In this document: one piece after another, positions 43,685 to 53,100 of the stretch | How positions within the stretch are numbered: the stretch's first letter is position 1 | Layout: every line of letters begins with the position of its first letter | DNA from: Sinomonas sp. R1AF57 | Lineage (GTDB): Bacteria; Actinomycetota; Actinomycetes; Actinomycetales; Micrococcaceae | Reading direction: 5' to 3' | NCBI RefSeq assembly: GCF_002224485.1 | Contig: NZ_CP022463.1 | Location: 1,076,644-1,140,643, forward strand | Length of the DNA stretch: 64,000 nucleotides | Notes under the pieces: model-generated | What the model was told of the DNA's origin: nothing | What the model saw: the letters and a program-made list of their open reading frames with translations, nothing else | The model's database searches: none | Translations under genes and position numbers: made by a program

Positions 43685-44985
43685 GCGCTGACGTGTGCGC
43701 CGCCTGTGGCAGTATGGTCCGGCGGGGGGCGCTCTACTGCCCCACCTGCGGTACCCCGGCTCCACGCCGGCACGCAGCTGGCCCGGTCCCGGGAGTGCCG
43801 ACGCACGAGCGGCCGGGACGTGAGGGGCACCGACGTGAGGGGATGGTGGGGACCGTGGTGAATCTCGAGCTGGCCAATGCGTCGACCGGCAAACGGGCGG
43901 GCGCGAAGCTCGTCGACCTCGGGATCGCGTGGCTCCTGCAGCTCGTCCCGTTCGCGCTCGGGGCCGCGTCCCTCCTGAGCCTCTCCGGCAGCCGCTACCC
44001 GACAAGCGCCGACCAGCAGGCCCTCCTCGCCGCCACCGTCTGGTACGTGGTGGGCGGCGTGCTCGGGCTCGCCCTCTGGGTGTTCTGCTGGGCGTGGGAG
44101 GCGAAGACGGGGAAGACCCCCGGCCAGGCGATGCTCGGCCTGCGCACGAGCAGCCTCGAGGGGTTCGCCCCGGGCTGGGGTGCGGTGTTCGTCCGGAACC
44201 TCGTCTTCGGGCTCATCTGCCTCATCCCGTTCGTCGGAATCGTGCTCGCCCTCGTCTCCAACGCGTTCGACCCGAACAGCAAGCGCCAGGGCTGGCATGA
44301 CAAGGCCGCGCGCACCTTCGTGTTCGACGTCCGGGCAGGGCGGGACCCCCTCACGACCGGCGGCATCAATGGACCCGCCTCGTTCGCGCCGCGGCCCGAG
44401 CTCCCCGCCGTGCAGGAGGTGGCCTCGCCCATGCCGGTGCGCAGCCCGGTCCCGGTGACCAGCGCGGCCCCCGTGACCAGTGCGGCCTCGGTGACCAGCG
44501 CGGCCCCGGTGACCAGCGCGCCGTCGTCCGTGCCCCGCGCCGACCGCCAGCACTCTGCCGCCCTGCAACCCGACGCCGCGGTGCACCCCGACACCGAGGT
44601 GGGACAGACGCGGTTCTCCCGGGCTGTGGGCGAGCGGTCCGGCGGCGCGGACGAGGTCGTGCTGAGCTTCAGTGACGGGCGGCGCGTCGCGCTGCGAGGG
44701 CCGGTGCTGGTGGGCCGCAACCCCGCAGGGTACGAGGAAGAGACGGTCCAGGAACTCCTCGCGGTGGACGACCCGGGGAAGAGCGTCTCCAAGACGCATC
44801 TGGCGGTATGGAGCGACGGGAGCAGGGTCTGGGTGCAGGATCGCAGGTCGACGAACGGGACGCGCATCGTCCGGGGTGACGGCGGCTCGTCGCCGGCCCC
44901 GGCCGGTCAGCCGGTGGAGGTCGACGCCGGGGACGTCGTGCATTTCGGCGACTACTTCTTCTCTGTGGGCAGGAGCCGCGCATGA
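43681..44985 (+). CDS. Zinc-ribbon / RDD membrane / FHA protein
   Basis: 434 residues from GTG 43681, overlapping the previous stop. An N-terminal double-CxxC zinc ribbon (CAACG...CPTCG) is followed by an RDD domain with three membrane helices (GKRAGAKLVDLGIAWLL... KTGKTPGQAMLGL...), a low-complexity linker with four PVTSAA-like 6-residue repeats (about 44452-44523), and a C-terminal FHA domain (VLVGRNPAG... SVSKTHLAV... RRSTNGTRI). FHA binds phosphothreonine, so this is a membrane-anchored reader of the kinase encoded four genes... three genes downstream. Coupled to the phosphatase gene by a 4-nt overlap. Confidence 0.9.
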   Translation: MSADVCAACGSMVRRGALYCPTCGTPAPRRHAAGPVPGVPTHERPGREGHRREGMVGTVVNLELANASTGKRAGAKLVDLGIAWLLQLVPFALGAASLLSLSGSRYPTSADQQALLAATVWYVVGGVLGLALWVFCWAWEAKTGKTPGQAMLGLRTSSLEGFAPGWGAVFVRNLVFGLICLIPFVGIVLALVSNAFDPNSKRQGWHDKAARTFVFDVRAGRDPLTTGGINGPASFAPRPELPAVQEVASPMPVRSPVPVTSAAPVTSAASVTSAAPVTSAPSSVPRADRQHSAALQPDAAVHPDTEVGQTRFSRAVGERSGGADEVVLSFSDGRRVALRGPVLVGRNPAGYEEETVQELLAVDDPGKSVSKTHLAVWSDGSRVWVQDRRSTNGTRIVRGDGGSSPAPAGQPVEVDAGDVVHFGDYFFSVGRSRA

Positions 44986-45890
44986 CCGAGGGACATTCGT
45001 CCGAGCTGGAGCCCCGGCTGACCCTCACCGTGGGATTCGGCACAGACCGGGGCCTGCGCCGGGAGCTCAACGAGGATTCGTTCCTGGCCCAGGACCCCGT
45101 GTTCATGGTCGCGGACGGAATGGGCGGCCACGAGGCGGGCGAGGTCGCGAGCCAGCTCGCTGTCGACACGCTCCGGGAGGCGCCCGAGCTCGAGCCCGGG
45201 ACGCACAGCGCCTCCGCCCAGGACATCCAGCAGATCATCGAGCGCGCCGACTGGCGCATCCGTGAGGCGACGGGAGCCCGGGCGGGCACGACGCTCACCG
45301 GGGCGGTGCTGATCGAGATCTCCTCGGTCCCCTACTGGCTCGTGGCAAATGTGGGCGACTCCCGCACGTACCGGCTCTCGGCCCAGGGCCAGCTCGACCA
45401 GATCAGCGTGGACCACTCCGAGGTCCGCGAGCTCGTCGACGCCGGCGAGATCACTCCCGAGGAGGCGCTGGTCCACCCGCGGCGGCATGTCGTCACGCGG
45501 GCGCTCGGCACCGGGGAGGACGCCGAGGCGGACTTCTGGCTGCTGCCCGTCGAGGACGGAGACCGGCTCCTCATCTGCTCGGACGGACTCACCAGCGAGC
45601 TCCGCGACGGGGAGATCCACTGCGTCCTCATGACCCGCCAGCACCCTCAGGACGCGGTCGAAGCCCTCATCGACGCCGCGATCAAGGCCGGCGGACGCGA
45701 CAACGTCACCGTCATCGTGGTGGATGTCCGTGACACCGCCAGCGAGCTCGGCCTGCCGGAGACGGCGCCGCGACTGGCCCCCGGGCAGGACACGCGGGAC
45801 CGCGACGCGGACTGCGCCGGGCCGGCCACCGATGCAGGGCCGGCAATAGAGCATGGGCCAGACGAAGGGGCGACCGATGACGGGGCGTGA
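44982..45890 (+). CDS. PP2C-type Ser/Thr protein phosphatase
   Basis: 302 residues. The PP2C metal-binding motifs are all present: ELNEDSF, MVADGMGGHEAGE, NVGDSRTYRL, LLICSDGLT and GGRDNVTVIVV. It would remove phosphates placed by the kinase encoded at 47.5 kb. Cytoplasmic, no membrane segment. The end overlaps the next gene's ATG (45877) by 14 nt. As in pstP/pknB loci, kinase, phosphatase and FHA readers share a transcript. Confidence 0.95.
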   Translation: MTEGHSSELEPRLTLTVGFGTDRGLRRELNEDSFLAQDPVFMVADGMGGHEAGEVASQLAVDTLREAPELEPGTHSASAQDIQQIIERADWRIREATGARAGTTLTGAVLIEISSVPYWLVANVGDSRTYRLSAQGQLDQISVDHSEVRELVDAGEITPEEALVHPRRHVVTRALGTGEDAEADFWLLPVEDGDRLLICSDGLTSELRDGEIHCVLMTRQHPQDAVEALIDAAIKAGGRDNVTVIVVDVRDTASELGLPETAPRLAPGQDTRDRDADCAGPATDAGPAIEHGPDEGATDDGA

Positions 45891-47469
45891 CCACGGCGGC
45901 CATCGCGAGTACAGGCCTGGGCACGACGCCGTGCTCCTCGTGCGCGGGTCCCTCACCGTCCTCGTCCCCGCCACGCTCCCGGACGCCATCCTCGGGCGCC
46001 TCTGGGAGACGCTCGCGTCGGAGGGCGCAGACCTCTACGCCGTCCTCGACTCGCTGACGGCGGAGTTCGGCGTGGGGCGGCTCCCGTCCTTCGGCATCGC
46101 CGAGCACGGGGACCGGCTCCGGCTGCTCGTCCGCGGTGACGTCCAGGCCACCGTCACGACGCCGACCGGCGCCGAACGCGTCAGCGGCGCCGAGGTGGGG
46201 ACGTGGCTCGAGCGCGCGTTCGCGACGTGGTCGGCGGTCGAGCTGCGGGGCGCGGCCTCTCAGGACGGCGAAGAGGGACGGAAGCTCCCTCTCCTGGCCG
46301 GTGCCGTGGGAGCGGACGCCGTCGTCGTCTCGGCCAGTGCACACGCGCCCGCGCCTCCGGCCCCTGACGCGACGAGCGTCGCCGACGCCGTCGCGCCCGA
46401 CGCTGTGGCACCCGACGCCACTCTTGCTCCCGAAGCCACCGTGGCGCCCGAGATGACGGTGGCCTCCGAGGCGGCGGAGGCGCCCGAGGCGGCGGAGGCG
46501 CCCTCCGCGGTCCCCGATGAGGAGCTCCCGACCACAACCTCCGGCTACGACCACCTGTGGGGGAGCACGGTCCTGCGTTCGGTCGAGGACGCTGCCGTCC
46601 GTTCCGAGGACACCGACGCCGTCCCCGACAACGATGTCGGAGACGACATCGGCCTCGGCCCGGACACGGTGGCACCCACGGTCATGCCTCCCACTGGCAC
46701 GCCCGAACCCGAGCCGGCAGCCGGGCCTGAACCCGTTGCCGACCCCGAGCACGCGCCTTGGACTCCGCCGTCGCTCATCGATTCGGTGCCGTGGGGCGCC
46801 CCCGCCGACCGGCCCGAGCGCCCCGTCGTCCCCGAGCGCCCCGCCGCTCCAGAGCGCTCCATCACCTCCGAGCTGTTCGGCGACCACGACGGCGAGACGG
46901 TCATGCGCAGCGACGTCGACGCCTTGGATCTCACGGTCCCGCCCGAGTCCCAGGGCCGGCCGGCAGGCGAGGCGGCCCGGCCGGCGTCGTCCGAAGGCAA
47001 GCGCGGAACGGGGCCGCTCGTCGTCGGACGCCGCTGCCCGCAGGGGCACGCGAACCCGCCGTCGTACGCCCAGTGCGCCGCGTGCGGCGACCCGATCTCG
47101 GGCGAGCCCGAGCAGCTGCCGCGCCCAGCCCTGGGCAGGGTCCGCTTCTCGAACGGCGAGGTGGTCGAGCTGAGCCAGCCGCTCGTGGTCGGGCGGCAGC
47201 CGTCCGTCTCGCGGGTGGCGAGCGGGGGCATGCCGCGGCTGGTGTCGGTCGCGAGCCCCTCCGGCGACATCTCGCGCAACCACCTCGAGGTGCGCCTCGA
47301 GGGGTGGCACGTCATGGTGCGGGACCTCAAGGCAACCAACGGGACCGTCCTGGAGCGGCCCGGGCAGGCACCGCGGCGGCTCGCGCAGGGCGAGATGATG
47401 ATCGTGCTCGACGGCGACATCGCCGATCTCGGCGACGGCGTCACGCTGCGCTTCGAGGCGGTGCCGTGA
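45877..47469 (+). CDS. FHA-domain protein with zinc-ribbon-like motif
   Basis: 530 residues; ATG 45877 with GAAGGGG upstream. The N-terminal ~125 residues form an unrecognised domain (HDAVLLVRGSLTVLVPATLPDAI). A long Ala/Pro/Glu/Val-rich disordered linker with VAPDA/VAPEA repeats follows. Near residues 385-410 there is a RRCPQGHANPPSYAQCAACG four-Cys motif; the C-terminal FHA domain (VVGRQPS... DISRNHLEV... KATNGTVLE) completes it. Two linker sites, GSTVLRS and GETVMRS, resemble kinase-linker motifs and could be phospho-acceptor sites. The role is probably scaffolding of the kinase-translocase system (inference). Confidence 0.88.
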   Translation: MTGRDHGGHREYRPGHDAVLLVRGSLTVLVPATLPDAILGRLWETLASEGADLYAVLDSLTAEFGVGRLPSFGIAEHGDRLRLLVRGDVQATVTTPTGAERVSGAEVGTWLERAFATWSAVELRGAASQDGEEGRKLPLLAGAVGADAVVVSASAHAPAPPAPDATSVADAVAPDAVAPDATLAPEATVAPEMTVASEAAEAPEAAEAPSAVPDEELPTTTSGYDHLWGSTVLRSVEDAAVRSEDTDAVPDNDVGDDIGLGPDTVAPTVMPPTGTPEPEPAAGPEPVADPEHAPWTPPSLIDSVPWGAPADRPERPVVPERPAAPERSITSELFGDHDGETVMRSDVDALDLTVPPESQGRPAGEAARPASSEGKRGTGPLVVGRRCPQGHANPPSYAQCAACGDPISGEPEQLPRPALGRVRFSNGEVVELSQPLVVGRQPSVSRVASGGMPRLVSVASPSGDISRNHLEVRLEGWHVMVRDLKATNGTVLERPGQAPRRLAQGEMMIVLDGDIADLGDGVTLRFEAVP

Positions 47470-49289
47470 GCTCGAAACGGCCGCCAGCGCCGCCGCCGCA
47501 GCTGCCGGGCTTCCGCTACCTGAGCCTGCTGGGCTCGGGCGGCTTCTCGGACGTGTTCCTGTACGAGCAGGACCGGCCCCGCCGGAAGGTCGCCGTGAAG
47601 GTCCTCGTCTCAGACCTTCGCACCGAGAGCGCACGCAGGCAGTTCGAGTCCGAGGCCAACCTCATGGCCCAGCTCTCCTCGCACCCGTACATCGTGACGA
47701 TCTACGAGGCCGAGACCACCGCCGACGGCCACTCGTACCTCGCCATGGAGTACTGCTCCCGGCCCAGCCTCGACATCCGCTACCGCCGCGAGCCGCTCAG
47801 CGTCGACGAGGTGCTCGCCATCGGCATCCAGGTCTCCTCGGCCGTCGAGACGGCGCACCGGGCCGGCATCGCCCACCGGGACATCAAGCCCGCCAACATC
47901 CTGGTCACCGACTACAACCGCCCGGCGCTGACCGACTTCGGCATCTCGGGCACTGTCGAGGGCGGCGGGGACTCCGACATGGGCATGTCGATCCCATGGT
48001 CGCCGCCCGAGTCCTTCCGCGGCGGCGCGGTCGACGGCGTCGCCCTGGACGTGTGGGCCCTCGGCGCCACCCTCTACACGCTCCTCGCCGGACGGTCGCC
48101 GTTCGTCGTCCCGGGCGGGGACAACTCGCAGCGCTCGCTCGTCCAGCGCATCCACTCCTCCCCGGTCCCCCCGATCGGCCGGGCCGACGTGCCAGGGTCC
48201 CTCGAGCTCGTCCTGTCCACGGCGATGTCCAAGTCGCCCGAGGGCCGCTACTCGTCTGCCCACACCTTCGCGCTCGCGCTCCAGCGGATCCAGAGCGAGC
48301 TGAACCTTTCCGTGACGCCGTTCGAGGTGCTCGAGGAACCCACGGACGACGACGACCCGGACTCCGCCTTCGAGCAGACCCGGGTGCGCGGCATTGTGTC
48401 CATCAGCCCCCAGGGCGCCGAGGAGGCCGGGCGCCGGGCCGACCCGGCCGCCGGGCGCGCCGCCCGCGCGTGGGCAGGGGCCCAGCGCGCCCCGGAGACT
48501 GCGGCTGCGGCGCCCCCGCCCGCGGAGGATTCCACCGTCCTTCGAACTCGGCCTGGCACAGGGAACGGCCGGACCGCGGCGAGGGACGACTCGACGACCG
48601 GCCTCGCCGAACCCACGGTGCCGCGGGGCGATGCGGCGCCCGGGCGGGACGACTCGGCGCGTGCACCGGACGATTCGGTGCAGCTGGGCGCTGGCGACAC
48701 CGTGCTCCGCGGGGATGCGACGGTGCTGCGCGGGGATGCGACGGTGCTGCGCGGGGAGCAGGACCACACTGCCCTACGGCGGCCCGTCCAGCGCCCACAC
48801 CCGACCACTGCCGGGCCCGAGGCTGCCAACGCTGCGGGGGGCGCCGGGGCACCCGGGGCGAGGCGGCGGCGTCGTGCGCTCATCGCGTCCGCCGCCTCGG
48901 GAACCGTCCTCGTGGCTGCCGTCGTGGCGGGGGTGCTGCTTGCCCCTGGCCTTGCGGCGCGGCCGGCCCCGAATCAGGCGACCCATAGCGCCCCGCCGGT
49001 CGACGCGGTCGACTCGGGAGCCGTGCCGAGCGTGGCAGACCTCAAGGGGACGGCGGCGGCCTCCGGGGTCACCTTCACCTGGAAGAACCCCGATCCGAAG
49101 CCCGGCGACGCGTACATGGTCACCGTCCTCCGGGTCACGGGGCAGCAGCCGCCCACCTCGGTCACGCAGCCGAGCGTCACCGTCCCGAAAGAACCGGGGC
49201 AGACATGCGTGCGCGTCGTCGTGCGGCGCAGCGACGGGAGTGCCGGAGCGATGGACGAGAGCGCACCGAGCGCATGCGTCCCCGGCTGA
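47466..49289 (+). CDS. Membrane Ser/Thr protein kinase (PknB-like catalytic domain)
   Basis: 607 residues from GTG 47466. Kinase domain ~16-280: Gly-loop LLGSGGFSDVF, VAVKVL Lys45, HRDIKPAN (H137, D139), DFG at ~157; the APE motif is PPE. A disordered linker holds repeated TVLRG units (three 21-bp tandem copies at 48693-48755), one membrane helix lies at ~470-492, and an extracytoplasmic fibronectin-III-like domain with two Cys ends the protein. No PASTA repeats, so it is not the cell-wall-sensing PknB of the division cluster. It would phosphorylate FHA partners or the translocase encoded beside it. Confidence 0.92.
   Translation: MSSKRPPAPPPQLPGFRYLSLLGSGGFSDVFLYEQDRPRRKVAVKVLVSDLRTESARRQFESEANLMAQLSSHPYIVTIYEAETTADGHSYLAMEYCSRPSLDIRYRREPLSVDEVLAIGIQVSSAVETAHRAGIAHRDIKPANILVTDYNRPALTDFGISGTVEGGGDSDMGMSIPWSPPESFRGGAVDGVALDVWALGATLYTLLAGRSPFVVPGGDNSQRSLVQRIHSSPVPPIGRADVPGSLELVLSTAMSKSPEGRYSSAHTFALALQRIQSELNLSVTPFEVLEEPTDDDDPDSAFEQTRVRGIVSISPQGAEEAGRRADPAAGRAARAWAGAQRAPETAAAAPPPAEDSTVLRTRPGTGNGRTAARDDSTTGLAEPTVPRGDAAPGRDDSARAPDDSVQLGAGDTVLRGDATVLRGDATVLRGEQDHTALRRPVQRPHPTTAGPEAANAAGGAGAPGARRRRRALIASAASGTVLVAAVVAGVLLAPGLAARPAPNQATHSAPPVDAVDSGAVPSVADLKGTAAASGVTFTWKNPDPKPGDAYMVTVLRVTGQQPPTSVTQPSVTVPKEPGQTCVRVVVRRSDGSAGAMDESAPSACVPG
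48693..48755 (+). repeat. Three 21-bp in-frame tandem repeats in the kinase linker
   Basis: Units 48714-48734 and 48735-48755 are identical (GATGCGACGGTGCTGCGCGG plus G), preceded by one diverged copy. Each encodes DATVLRG or a near copy. Confidence 0.8.
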
Positions 49290-49336
49290 GACGGGACGCG
49301 GGACAACCACACGCCGAGCTGGGGAGCGAAAGGCAC

Positions 49337-50164
49337 ATGGACCACACTGCACACACCGACGGCACTGCACACACCGACGGCACTGCACAGACCGACGGCA
49401 CAGCGCAGACCGACGGCGGCCCGGGGGCTGCCGCGCACGACCTCGTCGTGGAGTTCTGCGGCGAACTGTTCCGGCCGGACACGGAGGACGTGTTCAGCAT
49501 CGGCCGGGAGGGCGACCTCGAGGTCGACGACAACCCGTACCTCCACCGCCGCTTCCTCGAGATCTCCCATGTGGACGGGATCTGGTGGCTCGCCAACGTG
49601 GGGTCGCTGCTGTCCGCGACGGTCGCCGACGTGAGCGGCGGGCTGCAGGCGTGGGTCGTGCCGGGGGCGCGCATCCCGCTCGTGTTCGGCCACACCAACG
49701 TGATCTTCACGGCGGGGTCGACCACGTACGAGTTCTCGGTCCACCTGCGCACCCCGGCCTTCCGGCAGCGCCCTGCTGAGGACCCCGGCGACGACATCGG
49801 CGAGACCACCATCGGTCCCATCACGTTCACCGACTCGCAGAAGGCCGTCATCGTGGCGCTCGCCGAGCCGATGCTGCGCCGCGACGGGACCGGCCTGAGC
49901 TCCATCCCGACCTCCGCTGCCGCTGCGAAGCGGCTCGGCTGGGCGCTGACGAAGTTCAACCGCAAGCTGGACAACGTGTGCGACAAGCTCGACCGGGTCG
50001 GCGTCGTGGGCCTGCGCGCCGGCGGGGGCAAGCTCGCCACCAACCGCAGGGCGCGGCTCGTCGAGCACGCCGTGAGCTCCCACCTCGTGACGCCCGCCGA
50101 TCTGGCGCTGCTGGACAGCGAGGCCGAGGCGGGGCGCGCACAGCACGCGGCAGAGGGGGACTAG
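49337..50164 (+). CDS. FHA-like protein with C-terminal helical domain
   Basis: 275 residues; ATG 49337. The N-terminus is four 6-residue TDGTAH/TDGTAQ repeats (18-bp DNA units). An FHA-like beta-sandwich covers ~32-135 (FSIGREGDLEVDDNPYLHRRFLEIS), with LHRR in place of the usual SRxH, so phosphothreonine binding may be altered. The C-terminal ~110 residues (TDSQKAVIVALAEPMLRRDG... KRLGWALTKFNRKLDNVCDKL) resemble a winged-helix/helical module. It sits immediately before the translocase gene (stop 50164, next start 50165), implying a direct partnership. Function not established. Confidence 0.8.
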   Translation: MDHTAHTDGTAHTDGTAQTDGTAQTDGGPGAAAHDLVVEFCGELFRPDTEDVFSIGREGDLEVDDNPYLHRRFLEISHVDGIWWLANVGSLLSATVADVSGGLQAWVVPGARIPLVFGHTNVIFTAGSTTYEFSVHLRTPAFRQRPAEDPGDDIGETTIGPITFTDSQKAVIVALAEPMLRRDGTGLSSIPTSAAAAKRLGWALTKFNRKLDNVCDKLDRVGVVGLRAGGGKLATNRRARLVEHAVSSHLVTPADLALLDSEAEAGRAQHAAEGD

Positions 50165-53100
50165 GTGCGGATCAGGCTCACGCTGCGGCGGGACCCGGAG
50201 GCCGCGGCAGATCTCGCCGTGACCGTGGACGGCCTCGCCACGGTCGGCGACGTGGCACGCGAGCTGTGGCTCGCTGACCCCGCTCGCCGTCAGGAGGGAC
50301 ACATCAGCCCTGGAGCGCTCTCGGGCCTCACGCTCCGCGTGGACGAGTCGGTGCTCGCTGGGGGCATGACCGGCCGGGTCCTCGACCCGGCCGCGAACCT
50401 GCTCGAGTCGGGGCTGCGGCAGGGATCTACGGTGTCGATCTCGCGCGTCGACCCGGACTCCCCGGCCGGGCGGATCGACCGCGGGCCGGCCGCAGCGACC
50501 CTGCGCGTGCTCAGCGGGCCGGACGCGGGCAAGGAGTTCTCGCTCCCGGCCGGGGCCAGCCTCATCGGCCGGGGCGACGGCGCCGACGTGCCGCTCACGG
50601 ACCCCCTGGCCTCGAAGCGCCACGCCCGCATCACGGTCGGGGAGACGATCGAGATCGCGGACCTCAACTCGTCCAACGGCCTCGTCGTGGACGGGCACAC
50701 CGTCTCGCGGGCCGTGCTCGCGTCGTCGGACGCCGTGACGCTCGGGGACACCACGGTCTCGGTGGTCGGCCTCGGGCACGGTGCCGGCCGGTCGCAGACG
50801 TCTCCGCTCGTTCCGTTCAACCGGTCGCCGCGGGTCGTGCCCCGCTTCCCGCAGCAGGAGCGCGAGCTGCCCGAGGGACCGCAGCGGCCCAAGGACCAGC
50901 CGTTCCCGGTCGTCATGATCATGCTGCCCATCGTCATGGGCGTCGTCATGTTCGTGGTCCTTCAGAGCGTCCTGTCGATCGTCTTCATGGCGATGATGCC
51001 GCTGTTCGCCATCGGGATGTGGCTCGAGTTCCGGCGCCAGACGAGGAAGGAGCTGCGCGAGGAGACGCGCATCTTCGAGGAGCGGCTCGCCGAGTTCGCC
51101 CGGCAGATGACCGAGCTGCAGGACGTCGAACGGGCGGTGCGCCTGCAGGAGGCGCCGTCCGTGGCCGAGACCGTTGACTCGGTCTACCGGCTCGGTCCGC
51201 TGCTGTGGACCCACGCCCCCGAGCACCGCGAGTTCCTCTCCGTCCGGCTCGGGCTCGGAGCGGCACCCAGCCGCGTCCGGGTCTCGGTCCCCAAGGAGGG
51301 CCAGACCCTGCCCGAGTTCACCCGGCGGCTGCACGAGGCCGCCGAGCGCTTCGCGGTCGTCGACGCCGTGCCCATCACGGCGAGCCTGCGGCAGGGCGGC
51401 GGACTCGGGATCGCGGGGCCGCGCGGCCTCGTCGAGAACGTCGCGCGCGGCGTCGTGCTCCAGATCGCGGGGCTGCACTCGCCCGCCGAGGTCGCGATCG
51501 CCGGGCTCGCCTCGCACGAGTCGAAGGAGCGGTGGGCCTGGCTCCAGTGGCTCCCGCACGTCGGGTCCCCGCACTCGCCCCTCGCCGGCGACCACCTTGC
51601 GGCCGGGTCGGCCGCGGGTAGCCTCCTGCTGACGCGGCTCGAGGAGCTCCTGAACGTGCGCGCCGGGGCCGACCCGTCGTCGGCCGACCTGCGGGCCGCG
51701 GGAGGCCGACGCGGCGCCGTCAAGGACGAGCACGAGGGCACGACCGAGGCGATCGTGCCGACCGTCGTCGTCCTCGTCGAGGACGACGCTCCCGTGGACC
51801 GGGGACGTCTGACGCGGATCGCCGAGCTGGGGCCCGACGTCGGCATCCACGTCGTGTGGGTAGCCGCCGGTGCCGAGCAGCTTCCGCAGTGCTGCCGCGA
51901 CTTCATCGTGGTCGACGCCGAGCACGGGGCCACGAGCGGCCAGGTCCGCCTCGGCCGGCACACGTACCCCGTGAGCTGCGAGAGTGTGGACGCGGCGCTC
52001 GCCGTCCAGCTCGGCCGGATGATGACGCCGGTCGTGGACGTCGGCAAGCCCGTGGACGACGACTCCGACCTCCCGCGGTCCGTCTCCTACGTCACCCTCG
52101 CCGGGAAGGACATCGCGGACGACGCCGGCACGGTCGCCGAGCGCTGGAGGCAGTCCAACTCGGTGCGCGGGACCGCCGTGCCGAACCCGAAGGCGAAGGG
52201 GAGCCTCCGCGCGCTCGTGGGCTCCAAAGGGGTCGAGCCGTTCTTCCTCGACCTCAAGAACGACGGCCCGCACGCGCTGGTGGGCGGCACGACCGGCGCG
52301 GGCAAGTCCGAGTTCCTCCAGTCGTGGGTCCTCGGCATGGCGAGCGCCTACAGCCCAGACCGGGTCACCTTCCTGTTCGTCGACTACAAGGGCGGCGCCG
52401 CGTTCGCGGACTGCGTCCACCTCCCGCACACCGTGGGCCTCGTCACCGACCTGTCCCCGCACCTGGTCCGCCGGGCGCTGACCTCCCTGCGCGCCGAGCT
52501 GCACTACCGGGAGCACCTGCTCAACCGGAAGAAGGCGAAGGACCTCCTCGCCATGGAGCGGGCGGGAGACCCCGACACGCCTCCGTACCTCGTGATCGTC
52601 GTCGACGAGTTCGCCGCGCTCGCCACCGAGGTGCCCGAATTCGTGGACGGCGTCGTGGACGTCGCGGCGCGCGGGCGGTCCCTCGGCCTGCACCTCATCC
52701 TCGCCACGCAGCGGCCCGCCGGCGTCATCAAGGACAACCTGAGGGCCAACACGAACCTGCGCATCGCACTGCGCATGGCGGACGAGGCCGATTCCGAGGA
52801 CATCCTCGGCGAGAGGACCGCTGCCTACTTCGACCCGTCCATTCCGGGGCGCGGCGCGGCCAAGACCGGGCCGGGCCGGGTCCAGGGGTTCCAGACTGGC
52901 TACGCCTCCGGGTGGACCACAGACCGGCCGGCGAAGCCACGGATCGACATCGCCGAGATGGACTTCGGCACGGGAGCCTCCTGGGAGTCCCCGGTCGACC
53001 CCTCGGACCGCGGCCCGGAGACTGAGGGTCCCAACGACATCGCCCGCATGGTCCGCACCGTGTCGACGGCGGCGGACCGCCTCGCGATCGACGTTCCCCG

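Noticed and set aside
44452-44523. Short regular repeats considered as a CRISPR-like array
   Set aside because: They are direct tandem coding repeats without unique spacers; the same holds for 48693-48755, 49340-49415 and 60036-60098.
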